The notes: generated by a model not told the origin, from the sequence alone. DNA of 64,000 nucleotides from Mariannaea sp. PMI_226 (GCA_024336345.1 JANFOG010000003.1:2858501-2922500); one strand, 5' to 3'. Counted from the stretch's first letter, positions 24,533 through 35,900 are shown. Numbers and translations: made by a program.

Positions 24533-25231
24533 ATGGCTGGTAAGTATTCCGCGGTGCCTGTCAATTTTGTACAAGAAGAAAACTAACCGCGCAATTCTCC
24601 TGTCTAGATCTTCTCAACGTTGCCAGTACGTCCGCACGAACGAAGCTGTCATCTTGCCGGAACCAGCACTGACACGAACGTTCGCAGACCAGTTCATCGA
24701 CTTTTACTACCAAAAGTTCGACGAGAACCGAGCTGAGCTCGCCCCTCTCTACGTAGGTCCTATTTCCGAACCGCGAGCCTTCTCCGTCTTCCCTAATCCA
24801 GCTACATTCGAGACTAATTACGGTTGTAACAGCGCGATGACTCCATGTTGACCTTCGAGAGCGAGTCCCGCCAGGGTGTTTCCCCCATTATTGAGAAGTT
24901 GACTGTCAGTTGTCACGATTCCACTACCACGCTTCCCCCCCACTAACGAGACTCTCTTGGCAGTCTCTTGCTTTCCAGAAGGTCCGACACGCCGTCTCGA
25001 CCAAGGACGCCCAGCCCAACGGTCGTGGTGGTGTTATCCTCCTTGTCACTGGCCACCTCTTTGTAAGACCGCCGGTTGTCGCTTTTCGCCTTACCACGCA
25101 CTAACAGCTTCTTTTCACAGGTTGATGACGGCGAGAACCCTCTCGGTTTCAGCCAGTGCTTCCAGCTCCAGCAGGATGGTGCCGGCCAGTGGTATGTCTT
25201 CAACGATCTTTTCAAGCTGGTGATGGGTTAA
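24533..25231 (+). CDS. NTF2: nuclear transport factor 2
   Basis: Six exons: 24533..24539, 24608..24625, 24688..24752, 24833..24904, 24964..25062 and 25121..25231 (123 codons before the stop, the normal NTF2 length). NTF2 carries Ran-GDP into the nucleus through binding of FxFG nucleoporins. Seen: MADLLNVANQFIDFYY split over three exons, KFDENRAELAPLY, then RDDSMLTFESESRQG, IIEKLTSLAFQKV, and the C-terminal VDDGENPLGFSQCFQLQ followed by WYVFNDLFKLVMG. The protein is a single NTF2 fold with no extension. Very short first exons (7 and 18 nt) make it easy to miss in gene finding; all phases close. It is tail-to-tail with the RPL8 gene. Confidence 0.96.
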
Positions 25232-26082
25232 ACGGTGCATTCCCGCGGCAATGAAGATCCGGACAGCCTGGTCAACTCACGGCACCTATACGGGTTCCTG
25301 GTCACAGGTGTTCGTTCACTATGATGATGAAGGAAAACTTGACGATCTACAACTGTTAAAGAAAGCTTAGAGATTTGGGGAAAGGGTTGGGGATACCAGT
25401 TTCATTGTTGCCCATTATCTGACTCGTTTGCTCTTTCATCGTCAGCTAAATTAGTCTACAAACAAATTCTGGCATACTTCTTTCTTTGGCCTTTAACTTT
25501 TTTCACCCCAACACAACCATTTTGTGTCATGCACCAGGGGCTGAAGACAGGCTTGTGGTTGAGAGACTTCTTCTACTTGACCGAGGACGGCTTTATCTCC
25601 TAATACAGTACCATACAAATACCTACAACATGCTGGGGCTGCCTGATTTGAATCAGGCTAATATCTCTTTTCTTATGTGCTATCTTTTCCCACAGCAGTG
25701 GGATCATCAAGGCGAATGCTACATCAACTCTTATGGTGATCATGTAGCACAATAGAAACTAAATAATCTGATATAGTCATGATTCTGTATCACACATTGA
25801 GAAGAAACTCAATGCAGAGGTAACGAAGAACACATCGCAACAATTAGGGATGACATAAATGGTCTACTGTTACGACAACACTGGAGTCACATTGCAAGTT
25901 CACTTCAAGACCAAGTCATCATCTATTGTGTGGTAGGGTCAAACCCAAGCCCCACACGTCACTGCGATGGGGATGGAATAAAATGTAACCAGAGAAAAAT
26001 TTCATCATTTTCCATGCCCGAACCGTTGAACACCGTTGATCCCAAAATCGCAATGCATTCGTGAGGGTATTAGACAGACAGC
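25232..26082. other. convergent spacer between NTF2 and RPL8
   Basis: An 851 bp spacer with the 3' ends of both genes. The frame at about 25486-25755 starts with ATG but has no family resemblance. No gene supported. Confidence 0.5.
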
Positions 26083-27244
26083 TTAGATCTTGGTAGCAGC
26101 CTCGATAGCCTTCTGCTTCTTCTCAATTCGCTTCTGGGCCTTGGCACCCATGATACCACCACCCCACTGTCGGCGAGCCTGCTCATGGCCCTCCAGGAAA
26201 CCATCCTTGATGGCAGAGACGAGCTTGGAAAGCTCAGTCTTGTCCTCAGAGCGGACCTCGGTGATAGCGAGAACGGCAGCAGTCTAAGAATTTGATTGTT
26301 AGTTTTCTGGATTGGCTGAGAAGGGATATACAGGCTAGTCCATACCTTCTTGTGGACGACAGTGCCGAGACGGGCCTTGCCCTTGACGATGGCGTAGGGG
26401 ACACCCATCTTCTTGCAGAGGGAAGGAAGGAAGACAACGAGCTCGATGGGGTCGACATCGTTGGGGATGAGGACGAGGGAAGCCTTCTTGTTCTCAATCA
26501 GGCCAACGACGTGGTTGAGACCGTACTTGACGGTGTAGGGCTTCTTGGAGACATCCTCCTTCTTCTTGCCCTCCTTGACAGCGGTAGCCTCCTGGAGGAG
26601 ACGCTCCTTCTTCTCGGCCTTGGTCTCAGGGCGGTACTTGTTGAGGAGCTTGAAAGCCTGGGCAGCAGTGTTGCGGTCGAGGACGTGCTGGAACTGGGCA
26701 AGCGCAGGGGGGACCTTCAGGCGCATCTGAAGGATCTTCTTCTGTCGCTGGAGGCGGACATACTCGGGCCACTTCACCATGCGGGAGACATTGCGCTTAG
26801 GCTGGATGTCCTGGCCGATACCGAAGTTTCGGGGTCGCTTCTCGAGGAGAGGGTTCTAGACAGCTATTAGCCTTTCTTTTCGACTACTCGAGAGGAGGGT
26901 GACAAATATGCTTACCTTGGGGGCCTTCTTGCCAGCCTTACCCTGAGGGAAAGGGGCGGGAGCGACCTTCTTACCGGACTTGGGGGGCTGTCATTGAGAA
27001 AAGAAGACATTAGCAAGGCGTTCAAGCCAAATAAAAGTCTTCTCTGAACTCTAGCGAGAGCAAGCAGTGGCATTTCTGCACACGCAAGGCATCTCCAGCC
27101 AAGTCTTCACCGAGTCCAACGAGGGACAACAGGTGGAATACCATCGGGTCGCAAGCGACACCGAGGCTCAATTACGCCGAAGCGCATTTTGACTCACAAT
27201 ACTGTGGCCATTAGAGTCCAGATTTGTATTTATTAACTTACCAT
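26083..27244 (-). CDS. RPL8: 60S ribosomal protein L8 (eL8, L7a family)
   Basis: Four exons: complement of 26083..26283, 26346..26855, 26916..26987 and 27242..27244 (261 codons before the stop; yeast L8 is 256). Component of the large ribosomal subunit. Seen: a basic N-terminus ([12 protein letters not shown]), [21 protein letters not shown], the core [15 protein letters not shown], the L7Ae-type RNA-binding part [20 protein letters not shown] and [20 protein letters not shown], and the C-terminal [14 protein letters not shown]. The first exon is the ATG alone, followed by a 254-nt intron, the longest in this window. Strong codon bias (CTC, ACC, AAG) fits high expression. Upstream is a CACGTG site in the region shared with NCS6. 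Confidence 0.97.
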
Positions 27245-27749
27245 CTTGGATCGTTGGGTGAATGCTCGTGGGTTGAAGAGCAAAAGTCCAGGTGCTGATG
27301 TGGATGAGTGACGAAGAATTAAAAAAAAAAAGACGGCACGAATGAATTTTGGTGGTGAACGAAAATTAGGGCATCTCCGCTACCATGCCCCACAGCCAAA
27401 GGAGGGGCGGGCTGGCGGAACCACATCTCACGTGACCGATACAGTCCATACAGTGTGTGCCTCATACAGTGTTCTATGGTTCAGTAATGTAGGTACCAAC
27501 CTATTAGCCAAAGAAAAAAAAGCCTTTGTATGAGTAATACGCTGGTGCTTTGCAAACCTAGCGATTCAAAGACTTTGAGTATAGTTCCTCTTTCTAATAA
27601 GTTCACCATTAAGTCACCTTCAGAGCGACAGGAACTAAATATTCGACTCTTTCATTGTGGAAGAAAGACTGATACCCAGTTCTCTCCATTCTTTACACCA
27701 CCCTTCAAGTCGATTTAAGAGCAAATTTACACGCTTGGATACTTCAAAG
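27245..27749. other. divergent promoter RPL8 / NCS6
   Basis: A 505 bp head-to-head spacer containing an A-run at 27319-27330, a CACGTG palindrome, and both leaders. No gene supported. Confidence 0.55.
27429..27434. promoter_or_regulatory. TCACGTGA-type palindrome upstream of RPL8
   Basis: Extended palindrome TCACGTGA about 185 bp upstream of the RPL8 ATG and 315 bp upstream of NCS6. TCACGTGA is the preferred site of Cbf1-type bHLH factors, which control ribosomal protein genes in some ascomycetes. Site seen; role inferred. Confidence 0.4.
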
Positions 27750-28925
27750 ATGCCGCCTACAACCTGTGTGCGGTGTCAGCAGAATAGAGCCGTTATCAAG
27801 CGGCCGAAGAATCATCACAAATTATGTCGAGAATGTTTTATCAGAGTCTTCGAAGACGAGGTTCATCATACCATTATCTCCTCTAAGCTGTTCTTCCCAG
27901 GTGAAAAAGTTGCCATCGGAGCATCAGGTGGCAAGGATTCAACAGTATTAGCGTCAGTCATGAAGACATTGAACGAACGCCACAAATATGAGCTGGATCT
28001 GGTCTTATTGAGTGTCGATGAAGGTATCAAAGGATACCGGGATGACTCATTGGAGACTGTGAAGCGAAACGCCATCCAATACGAAATGCCCCTGGAAATC
28101 GTCGGTTACGACGAGCTTTACGGATGGACTATGGATCAGGTCGTGGACACCATCGGTAAAAAGGGGAATTGTACCTATTGCGGCGTGTTTCGGCGACAGG
28201 CACTGGATCGCGGGGCAAAGAAGCTTGAGATCAAACACGTTGTGACTGGACACAATGCCGACGATATTGCAGAGACAGTATTGATGAATCTACTTCGTGG
28301 CGACCTGCCAAGACTTGCACGAAGCACAAACATTGTCACTGGAAACTCCAACAGTGAAGTCAAAAGAAGCAAGCCTCTCAAGTACGCCTACGAGAAAGAG
28401 ATCGTGCTATATGCCCACCACAAGAAACTGGATTATTTCAGTACCGAATGTATTTATAGCCCAGAGGCTTTCCGAGGAACAGCACGAAGTCTGATCAAGA
28501 ACTTGGAAAAAGTCCGTCCGAGTGCCATTCTGGATATTGTTAGAAGTGGAGAGGATATGGCCCGACTTACGCCAGACAAGGGTCAAGGAGAGTGTGGTTG
28601 TGACGAAGGAGATGGCATTGGTGGCTGTGGATCTGCCAACGGTCGAACCTCTGGCAACGAGATGGCGCAGGTCGAAACAGGTCTAAAGAGGGAGACAAAG
28701 ACAAACTCTCTTGAGACAGAAATCACATCTGACGGAACAGCGAGACTCCAGGGCAACAGTAATATATTGCCCATTCGTCAACGATTGCAGAAGGAGACAT
28801 CTGCGGCTCCCCTGCAAACCCTGGGGCAATGTATAAAGTGCGGCTACATGTCAAGTCAGGCCATGTGCCAGGCTTGCACACTATTGGAGACGCTCAATAA
28901 AAATAGGGCAGAGATATCAATATGA
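27750..28925 (+). CDS. NCS6: cytoplasmic tRNA 2-thiolation protein 1
   Basis: Single exon, 391 codons. The ATG at 27750 ([15 protein letters not shown]) is used; the frame upstream has only a GTG. NCS6/CTU1 with NCS2 thiolates U34 of tRNA Lys, Glu and Gln in the URM1 pathway. Seen: N-terminal zinc-binding cysteines (CVRC and CREC), the PP-loop [10 protein letters not shown] at residues 59-68, [12 protein letters not shown], the conserved [47 protein letters not shown], and C-terminal cysteines [16 protein letters not shown]. All expected motifs of the TtcA/CTU1 family are present and length is normal. A Gly/Cys-rich insert ([15 protein letters not shown]) near residues 275-290 and the linker after it are less conserved. 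Divergent from RPL8. Confidence 0.96.
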   Translation: MPPTTCVRCQQNRAVIKRPKNHHKLCRECFIRVFEDEVHHTIISSKLFFPGEKVAIGASGGKDSTVLASVMKTLNERHKYELDLVLLSVDEGIKGYRDDSLETVKRNAIQYEMPLEIVGYDELYGWTMDQVVDTIGKKGNCTYCGVFRRQALDRGAKKLEIKHVVTGHNADDIAETVLMNLLRGDLPRLARSTNIVTGNSNSEVKRSKPLKYAYEKEIVLYAHHKKLDYFSTECIYSPEAFRGTARSLIKNLEKVRPSAILDIVRSGEDMARLTPDKGQGECGCDEGDGIGGCGSANGRTSGNEMAQVETGLKRETKTNSLETEITSDGTARLQGNSNILPIRQRLQKETSAAPLQTLGQCIKCGYMSSQAMCQACTLLETLNKNRAEISI

Positions 28926-29154
28926 AGGATGCCTTCATGTGCATTGACCAATACTGCCACATAATCATACCAAGAATCATCCATAGAAATAATACTGTGA
29001 TTTTTATCTTGGAAAGAGATCGTTTTGCTTATTCGCTTTTCTTCGTCTCCTATCGTCCAAGCCCTTCTGAAGGGGGATATGTACACAACGCAATATGCGT
29101 TTGGGTCCGCGTGCAGCACCTTCGCTCCGTGAGAGAGTCCGATTTGTTCAATAC

Positions 29155-29637
29155 TTAGGTAAAGCGAGTTTCCAACTGTTATACTGAGTTAATAAACTGG
29201 TACCTTTTTCAGAAAGATGAAATGGAACTTGCCTTCCAAGGGTTGTTCAATTCGAAGCCTGGAGGGGCCTCTGGCCTGTCGGTCTGCCCTCTTAGTGATC
29301 CTGTGAGTCGGCGGTCACGCTCCATCACTGATATAATGGTTAGTCACTATGGTAATCGTTCACTCGGCTATGATCATACTTTGCTGTGGTAGAAATTAGT
29401 ATATGCCGTAGATTTTGAACGCGCGAAAATGTAGCATACCTTGTCCCACTGGTCAATCGAGTAGCGTGGTCGCTTTCCATCGTTCTGCCAGGTCTTGATA
29501 ACGGCAAGGCCAGTACCGGAAACGGCAAACATCTATTAATCCATCAGATCCCCATCAGGTCGTCAAATGGGTGTGCTGGGAAAACGTACGCCAACCATGA
29601 TGGCATAGGGAAGGAGGGTCTCGAATGGGACGGGCAT
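29155..29637 (-). CDS. NADH dehydrogenase (complex I) subunit, NDUFA1/MWFE type
   Basis: Five exons: complement of 29155..29175, 29233..29327, 29380..29383 (4 nt), 29440..29532 and 29590..29637 (86 codons before the stop). A small single-pass inner-membrane subunit of mitochondrial complex I. Seen: MPVPFETLLPYAIMVG with a hydrophobic segment to about residue 30, then WQNDGKRPRYSIDQWDK, QMMERDRRLTGSLRGQTD and PPGFELNNPWKLETRF. The motifs DQWD..MM.RD..LTG and PPGFE.NNPW are those I associate with fungal NDUFA1. The reading frame is kept only if the 4-nt exon CAAA is used; its flanking introns have good donors (GTATGC, GTATGA) and branch sites (ACTAAT, ACTAAC). The last intron (29176..29232) is GC-AG. 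If it is not spliced, the protein ends ASSISSF after NPWK. Tail-to-tail with NCS6 (229 bp). Confidence 0.84.
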
Positions 29638-30370
29638 GGTCGCGAGGCGCTGCCTTGGCAGACTTGGTATGTTACGAAGGATCGGTCGTCGGTCGTGAAG
29701 TCAATTGACTAAGTTTGGCCTGTTGATCGTTGTTGTCGGCGCGTTGGTATGTCTTCCGAGCGGCCGGGGCTTGATCTTGAAGCTCACATTGACCTAGCCA
29801 TTGCCGATGCTGTGATTGGTGATTAAATTGCTGCCTGAGGCATTAATATGAACCGGGCCACCATTTGCAGCTATCGCATCCCTGGGGGGACAGTTAGTGT
29901 TACTGGCTTGGTACTGTACGCAAGGGAAAATTAGCTGTGCTTCATTCAGGACGGAATCGCACGCACTGTGGCAACAAGCTCTCGCGACGCAGGCTTGGCC
30001 ACTCTCGAATAAACGCGACTCAACATTAGAAAAGAGGTTGAAGCTCTCGACTTTGTCGCCTCAGTGCTTTTGTAAAGCGTTAAAGCTACTACTGACTTAT
30101 GTCTCTTTGCCGTACCTGCTCCAGCAGCTTGCAATTCTCTCCACGTTTTGTCGACCGGCGCGTCATCTGTCCACGCCCTCTCGATTCACAACCGCGTATC
30201 ATCGAGCCTCGTCATGGTTCGACCGTGACGAACCCTTCAAAAATCACCCAAACATTGCGATTCTGATCGATATGCACTATCTAACCAGTATTCGCCAATT
30301 TCTTGCACGGAAGAAGGAGTAACCATCCTAAGCGCACTCGGTACGCCTGACGAAGCGACAACGGAGCGCT
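29638..30370. other. divergent promoter NDUFA1-like / SAS3-like gene
   Basis: A 733 bp spacer. A + frame at about 29897-30322 has no family resemblance and begins with GTG; its end is a short upstream ORF of the acetyltransferase gene. No gene supported. Confidence 0.5.
30272..30322 (+). promoter_or_regulatory. upstream ORF in the SAS3-like leader
   Basis: ATG CAC TAT ... AAG GAG TAA, 16 codons, ending 48 nt before the ATG at 30371. If transcribed with the main gene it could reduce translation of the acetyltransferase. The transcription start is unknown, so this is tentative. Confidence 0.35.
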
Positions 30371-33300
30371 ATGCAATCCGAAGAGGACTACGATTATGAA
30401 ACTTCTGGGAGCGCAGGTGGAGCTTCTACAGGGAATATCATGGTATCGGCTCAAAATAGAGCGGGATACGCTACAGATGGAGGCATGGTCGATGGGGAGG
30501 ATGGCGACTTCAGCGATCGAGATGCGTCGGGCGAAGAACTATATGAGGATGCCGAAGGCGAGGAGGACAACGACTTCGGATTGCAACCTCCGGCAACTGC
30601 ACGTTATGAGGAAGGCAATAAACAAGGTGAAATTGAAGAAGATGATGAAGGAGAAGAAGAAGGAGACGAGGATGCTGAGGGCGAAGAATACGACCAGGAA
30701 GAAGCGGTTGGTGCCGTCAAATTCAAGCCAGGCGAAGTAGATGACGAGGAGGATTCAGAGAGTGAGCCTTCTGCAGCACCAAGTGTTATTGATGATGAAT
30801 CAGAAGAGGAAGAAGAGGCACCGTGGGAAGATGCTGGAGGCGCAGATGAAGATGACGAGGATTCAGAAGGAGTCCCCTCTAATAATTGCATGTTCTGCAA
30901 GCAAGACGAGGAAAACGACCCAAGTGAGGATTTTGAGGCGTTCCTCTCTTGCGCAGGCTGTTCAGAACATGGTATGATTTCTTTCTTCACCCCGTCAAAC
31001 CGAGACTAACAACTATCAGCACATCAACAATGCGCCCGAAACGCGGCGGCTATGAGTGAAGAAAATAGTAAGTGTTGATTGCGTAACAGATTTTGCGTCA
31101 AGGTCTAACGTGTCTAGGTCCCAAAAACTGGAAATGCCCCGATTGTTATCACGATGACTCGGAGCAAGAAGATCAAGATATGGAAGATCAAAATGTGGAG
31201 GGCGAGGCTACCGGTTCAGCCTTTGAATCTCAGAGGTCAGACTTTGCCAAGCATGAAGATTACGATGCACAAATGCATCAGTCAGACGTTGACGACTCGA
31301 TATCTCCCGCTGGCAAAGTTGGAGAATCTGTTGATGGCTCGCGAACACTTAGGAAACGCAAGTCATCATCGCTTGAACCTGATGAAAGCAGTTCTTCCGT
31401 GAGAAAGCGTCGGCGAAATCAGTCATTCGAGAGAAGTGTATCCAACGGGGATGCAACGGACTCAAGAAGACAAAATTCCCGAGCGCATCGTCAAAAGGCA
31501 TCGCGGCCTCCTCCAGTAATCGTCGAAAAGCGAACCCGGACAGCCCTCGTCCTGAAGATACAGGTTCGGCCTGGAAACCTGAAAGACGTTTTATCCAGAA
31601 GAAGGAGGCGCGATAAACGCCGAAGCGACACCAGGCCGCGGCCAACCGCTACCCCGAAACGTAATACCACCCCTCCTGCTCATGTTCCTCTGGAGCCCGT
31701 TCTTCCTACGCCGTTCACCTCTGATGCATTTTCCCAACCTTTCTACTCATTCTTTGACCGGGAGACGGATGATATGAAAGGCAAACCATACGGTGGCATC
31801 TTGAATGAAGAAGAGGCAGACACGTCCAAAACCTTGCCTGTGCCCGATGACCGCCGGAAGTTTGACGAGGCGAAACAAAAGGCTGAGGACGAATGGAGGG
31901 CCAGGATCATGGCTATGCAGGCTGAAGCCGATCTTCCTATTCGAAAATCGAAAAAAACAAGTGAAAACGCCAGTCAGATTGAATGTATCGAATTTGGCGG
32001 CTGGGAAATTGACACGTGGTACGCAGCGCCGTACCCTGCCGAGTACAGCAGAAACCGAGTGCTATATATTTGCGAGTTCTGCCTGAAGTACATGAACTCA
32101 GATTATGTCGCGTGGCGGCATAAGCTCAAATGCCCAGCGAAGCATCCCCCTGGCGATGAGATCTACCGCCATGGTTCTATATCCATGTTTGAGGTGGACG
32201 GCCGCAAGAACCCGGTGTACTGCCAGAATTTATGTCTTCTTGCTAAACTCTTCCTCGGATCAAAGACGCTCTACTATGATGTAGAGCCTTTTCTTTTCTA
32301 CGTCCTTTGCGAATATGACGAGTGTGGATACCATTTTGTTGGTTACTTTTCCAAGGAGAAACGGGCCAGCAGTCAGAATAATGTATCATGTATTCTGACA
32401 TTGCCTATCCACCAGAGAAAGGGCTACGGAAATCTTCTCATTGATTTCTCATACCTTCTTACCAAAGTTGAGCAGAAGACAGGTTCACCTGAAAAGCCTC
32501 TGTCAGATATGGGCCTCGTATCCTACCGTAACTATTGGCGGCTGGTCATGTGCCAATATTTCCTCAGAGAGACGCAGAACGAAGATTACAAAAATCGGGG
32601 GCTTAGCATTAAACGCATATCAGACGACACAGGGATGACACCTGACGATGTGATTTCGTCTTTGGAAGGGTTGCGGGCTCTAGTGCGGGATCCAGTGACG
32701 AAGCACTATGCTTTCCGAGTGGACATGAGCTACTGTCGGCAGTATGTCGCCAAATGGGAGGCCAAAGGCCATGTGAAGCTGAAACCGGAGGCTCTCGCCT
32801 GGACCCCCTATGTGATGGGCCGGAGCAATGCTGTCAACTTCGAGCTTGGCCCTCCGGTAAACGCAATTGCGCCTCGAGATGATGATGAGGCAAAGGTGGA
32901 TGAAGGGGATGGCAAGGTTGTACCAAAAATTGAAGATGTGGTCAATGGCACAGGGGAGGACAAACCTCCCTTGAAGTCGGCGGAAATTGATGAGGTAATG
33001 GATGCGGAATCAGCGCCCGTCACTTCTATTGAGAAGATGACGCCCGAAGATAAGGAGAATGCAGCTCCTAAAGACGAGGAGATGCTTGATGTCGACCAAG
33101 ATGAGGATAGACCTTGGGCACAACCATACAAAGACATTCCTCCGACCCGTTTCGAAGTATTTCCTGTCACTGCGGGAAGTCGTCGAGCAGATCGTGTGCG
33201 CCAGAGCGTGGGTCGTCCCTCAGCAACCCGTACTGGTAGCGTGAGCGGGAGGCCGAAGAAATCTGGTGGGAGTAGCCGTCGTCCAACACCTTCACGGCCG

Positions 33301-33645
33301 AAGAGCTCGTCTAAGAAAAAGAGCGGCGGAACTGGCCGGGGACCTGGGCGATGGCCAAAGGGCACCAAGAAGTCAGACTACGGAAACGCTGAAAGCGGAC
33401 CTGGTCTCCCACCAGGGTGGGCTGGCCAACAGCCTGCATTGCTCCCGGTAGCGGAAGGCCATGGTGTCGATCCGGAGGCTATCTTAACCGCAGACGGACC
33501 GGCCCAGGATTCAGTAGTAGTGTCGACAGTCAATGGAGATGGCGTCAATGGCGGTGTTGGTGCCTTTGCGTCAATCCCGGGCCAGGGTCAGCAGGTAATC
33601 GTGGAAGAGGACGAGGACGTGGACGCCGAAGGGGAGGATGTGTAA
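30371..33645 (+). CDS. SAS3: MYST histone acetyltransferase, Sas3/Mst2 type, with PHD finger
   Basis: Three exons: 30371..30971, 31020..31067 and 31118..33645 (1058 codons before the stop). The N-terminus is extremely acidic. A PHD-type zinc finger spans all exon junctions at residues about 170-225 (CMFCKQDEEND, FLSCAGCSEHAHQQC, WKCPDCY). A MYST domain occupies about 500-785: C2HC finger CEFCLKYMNSDYVAWRHKLKC, the auto-acetylated lysine context SKTLYYDVEPF, the catalytic Cys in NVSCILTLP, acetyl-CoA loop HQRKGYGNLLIDFSY, and catalytic Glu in GSPEKPLSDMGLVSYR. The C-terminus carries basic AT-hook-like Gly/Arg/Lys runs. The PHD plus MYST layout fits the H3K14/K23 enzymes of NuA3/Mst2 or KAT6 rather than Esa1 (chromodomain). 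Key catalytic residues are intact. Confidence 0.94.
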
Positions 33646-34094
33646 ATGAATATGCTGTTTTATTTCTTTGCTTTCTCAGCGTGGGATCGGGCCAGGATTA
33701 TGGAAGGGTCTACTAGGGATGATATTTTGGAATGGCTTGGGGAGTTGGGCTGCCGCATTTCTCTGCAAAAATACCTTGCTGCGATTAAGATATGCATTTT
33801 TCTCTCTCTCTTTTTTTTTCAGCAATGGACCCTGAAATTGAATGAAAAAAATATGTGTTCGATTACATGTTCCATGTAAAACTATGCGCCCATTCAGCTA
33901 TGATATCGCACACTGTGATGGGACGTGTCAAATGACGTCTCAGCATACATGAATTAATATAGGTAGACAGGGTAAAATCTGTGTATGTATGCATGACCTT
34001 GCTGGATCTGGTCCCTACGTGGGGCCTCAACCACAACTCTTCAAACTTCGCAGCTCTCCTCCGATAATCATCATCGTCCATCACCGCCGTTGCC
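33646..34094. other. intergenic, acetyltransferase 3' flank and regulator promoter
   Basis: A 449 bp spacer between two + strand genes; contains CT/T runs near 33805-33820. No gene supported. Confidence 0.5.
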
Positions 34095-35900
34095 ATGTCA
34101 CACCGTAGTCGAGGTTGCTTACGATGTCGGCAGCGGCGCGTCAAGGTGCGGGCCTCTTATCCAACTTTCCACTTGCGAAGGCTGGCTAACCAACACCCCC
34201 CATCTTCAATCCGTTCAGTGTGACGGTGGTCGTCCCTCTTGCCAGCGATGCGTCACTCGCAACGAGCGATGCGTCGGCTACCGGGAGGAGTCAGATCTTC
34301 TCTTCCAGGATGAAACTAACAAAGTGGTGCTCAAAAGCACGTCTGATTCAGCAGCCTCCTCCTCTTCTCCATCAGCGTCATCATCATCATCTGCAAGGAC
34401 CCAGAGAACCCGCAGCCGATCAGTTGAACGGTTGGACACGTCAAGTTTCCAACTTCCATCATCTCGCTCGTGGCTAAAGGGCCAATCCCCCATGGGCAAG
34501 CAACATATGTCATTGGACGAGCAGGCTGCCTCCAGCTTCATGGATAAATATGTTATTTATCCATGCAATGAATCTTCCTCTCCGGGTTTCCTTGAGCACC
34601 TCCCAAGTCTATTCAGCGAGGTCAACATTCAGGGACGCCTCGCCCTACGATACGCAGTGCAAGCTGCAGGCTTCGCGGATCTTTCCAGAGAACATGATGA
34701 TCAGTGTTTGTCTCAGAGGGCACTAGAGCATTATGGGGAAGCTCTCAATGCTTTGGGGAAATCTCTAGGGAAAAAGGGCAAAGTTCCTGATGATTTCGAC
34801 CTCATGACTGTGGTCATTCTAGATATATTCGAGGTGAGAATAAGAACCCTCTATCCCTTTTCTATCCCTATGTCTCTTTCTTTCACGACTTACAGTCTCA
34901 AATAGACCTTATTTATACCCCACGCTGCAAATGTAGGTTCTCATACACAAGGCATGGCACACATCTTGAGACTCCGCGGTCACACACAGTTCCATGATCC
35001 TCGTGGCTGGGGTTTATTTCGCCTAGCTCATCATCGCTTGGTACGTTGATCCATACAGTAGATATGGGCTTGCGCAATCTCCAGCATTGAGCGTCTTGTA
35101 AATCATTAACACTTTTACCTTCTTTGCAGCTGAAAGAGCAACTGGCAAAGCAAATGCCTCCTTTCTCGGAATCTAGTCTCTGGCTTGGCAGCTTAAATGA
35201 CGAACTTTCGGTAGTGCATCTTGAGAAAGATGGCCTAGATATTTCAACAATATGCGCCAGAGCAAATCAAATTCTTCGGGATCTAAACGAAGGGGCAATA
35301 GACTACAAGATGGGTGTCGATTTGATTTCAGAAATGATAAGTCTCGATCACAAAACTACTCAATGGCGAGCCCGGCCAGAATGGTCGTTTAGAACACTGA
35401 AAAAGAACGAGATCACCGGAAATCAGGATATTATTGGTAGGTTTCCGGACACCATTCAGCTTCACCGAGATATATGGATGGCATATGAGTGGAACTATCA
35501 CCGGACAGCGAGGATCATCTTACACCAGAAACTATTGGCCTGCATAGCCAAGGTCTCATCGATGCCAAATACCTCGAGGAGCGTTGACACAACAAAAATA
35601 CTTGGAGATGTGGAACGTTCGTCCCTGTTTCAAATTGAAGTGCTGGCAGATGAAATTCTAGCAACAGTTCCTCAAAGTATGGGGGATATCAACAATTTGG
35701 CCGTCTGCATCCCAGATCCATCGAGCCCACCTCGAAGTCAGGCAATAGGGGCATATTTCCTCCTTTGGCCCATGAAGATAGTCAAAGCTCCCGGTGGGAT
35801 GTGCACTGCATCACAAAAGGCTTCTGCGCAGATGGTGTTCGAACGGATTCGAGAATGCACGAGAATGAAGACGAATCTTGGAGGTTTGTCTATGATATAA
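34095..35900 (+). CDS. Zn2Cys6 fungal transcription factor
   Basis: Four exons: 34095..34145, 34219..34833, 34906..35040 and 35130..35900 (523 codons before the stop). The Zn2Cys6 binuclear cluster at residues 8-35 (GCLRCRQRRVKCD, then SCQRCVTRNERC) is split by intron 1 and keeps the C-x2-C-x6-C-x6-C-x2-C-x6-C spacing. A Ser-rich linker follows, then the helical fungal-specific region including FMDKYVIYPCNESS, LRYAVQAAGFADLS and TLFIPHAANVGSHTQGMAHILRLRG. Exon 3 begins at 34906, because earlier acceptors leave an in-frame TAG. The C-terminus is short and ends soon after RIRECTRMKTNL; a further intron starting at GTTTGT near 35884 cannot be excluded. Target genes are unknown. It converges on the cupin gene 99 bp away. 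Confidence 0.88.

Noticed and set aside
26292..26870. 192-codon frame antisense to RPL8
   Set aside because: Codon-biased ribosomal protein genes commonly leave open antisense frames; no splice or family support.
29897..30322. 141-codon frame upstream of SAS3
   Set aside because: Begins with GTG, no resemblance to known proteins; better seen as promoter/leader containing a short upstream ORF.
30604..30990. Ser-rich 128-codon frame on the - strand
   Set aside because: Antisense of the acidic GAA/GAG/GAT-rich N-terminus of the acetyltransferase, which always reads as Ser-rich on the other strand.
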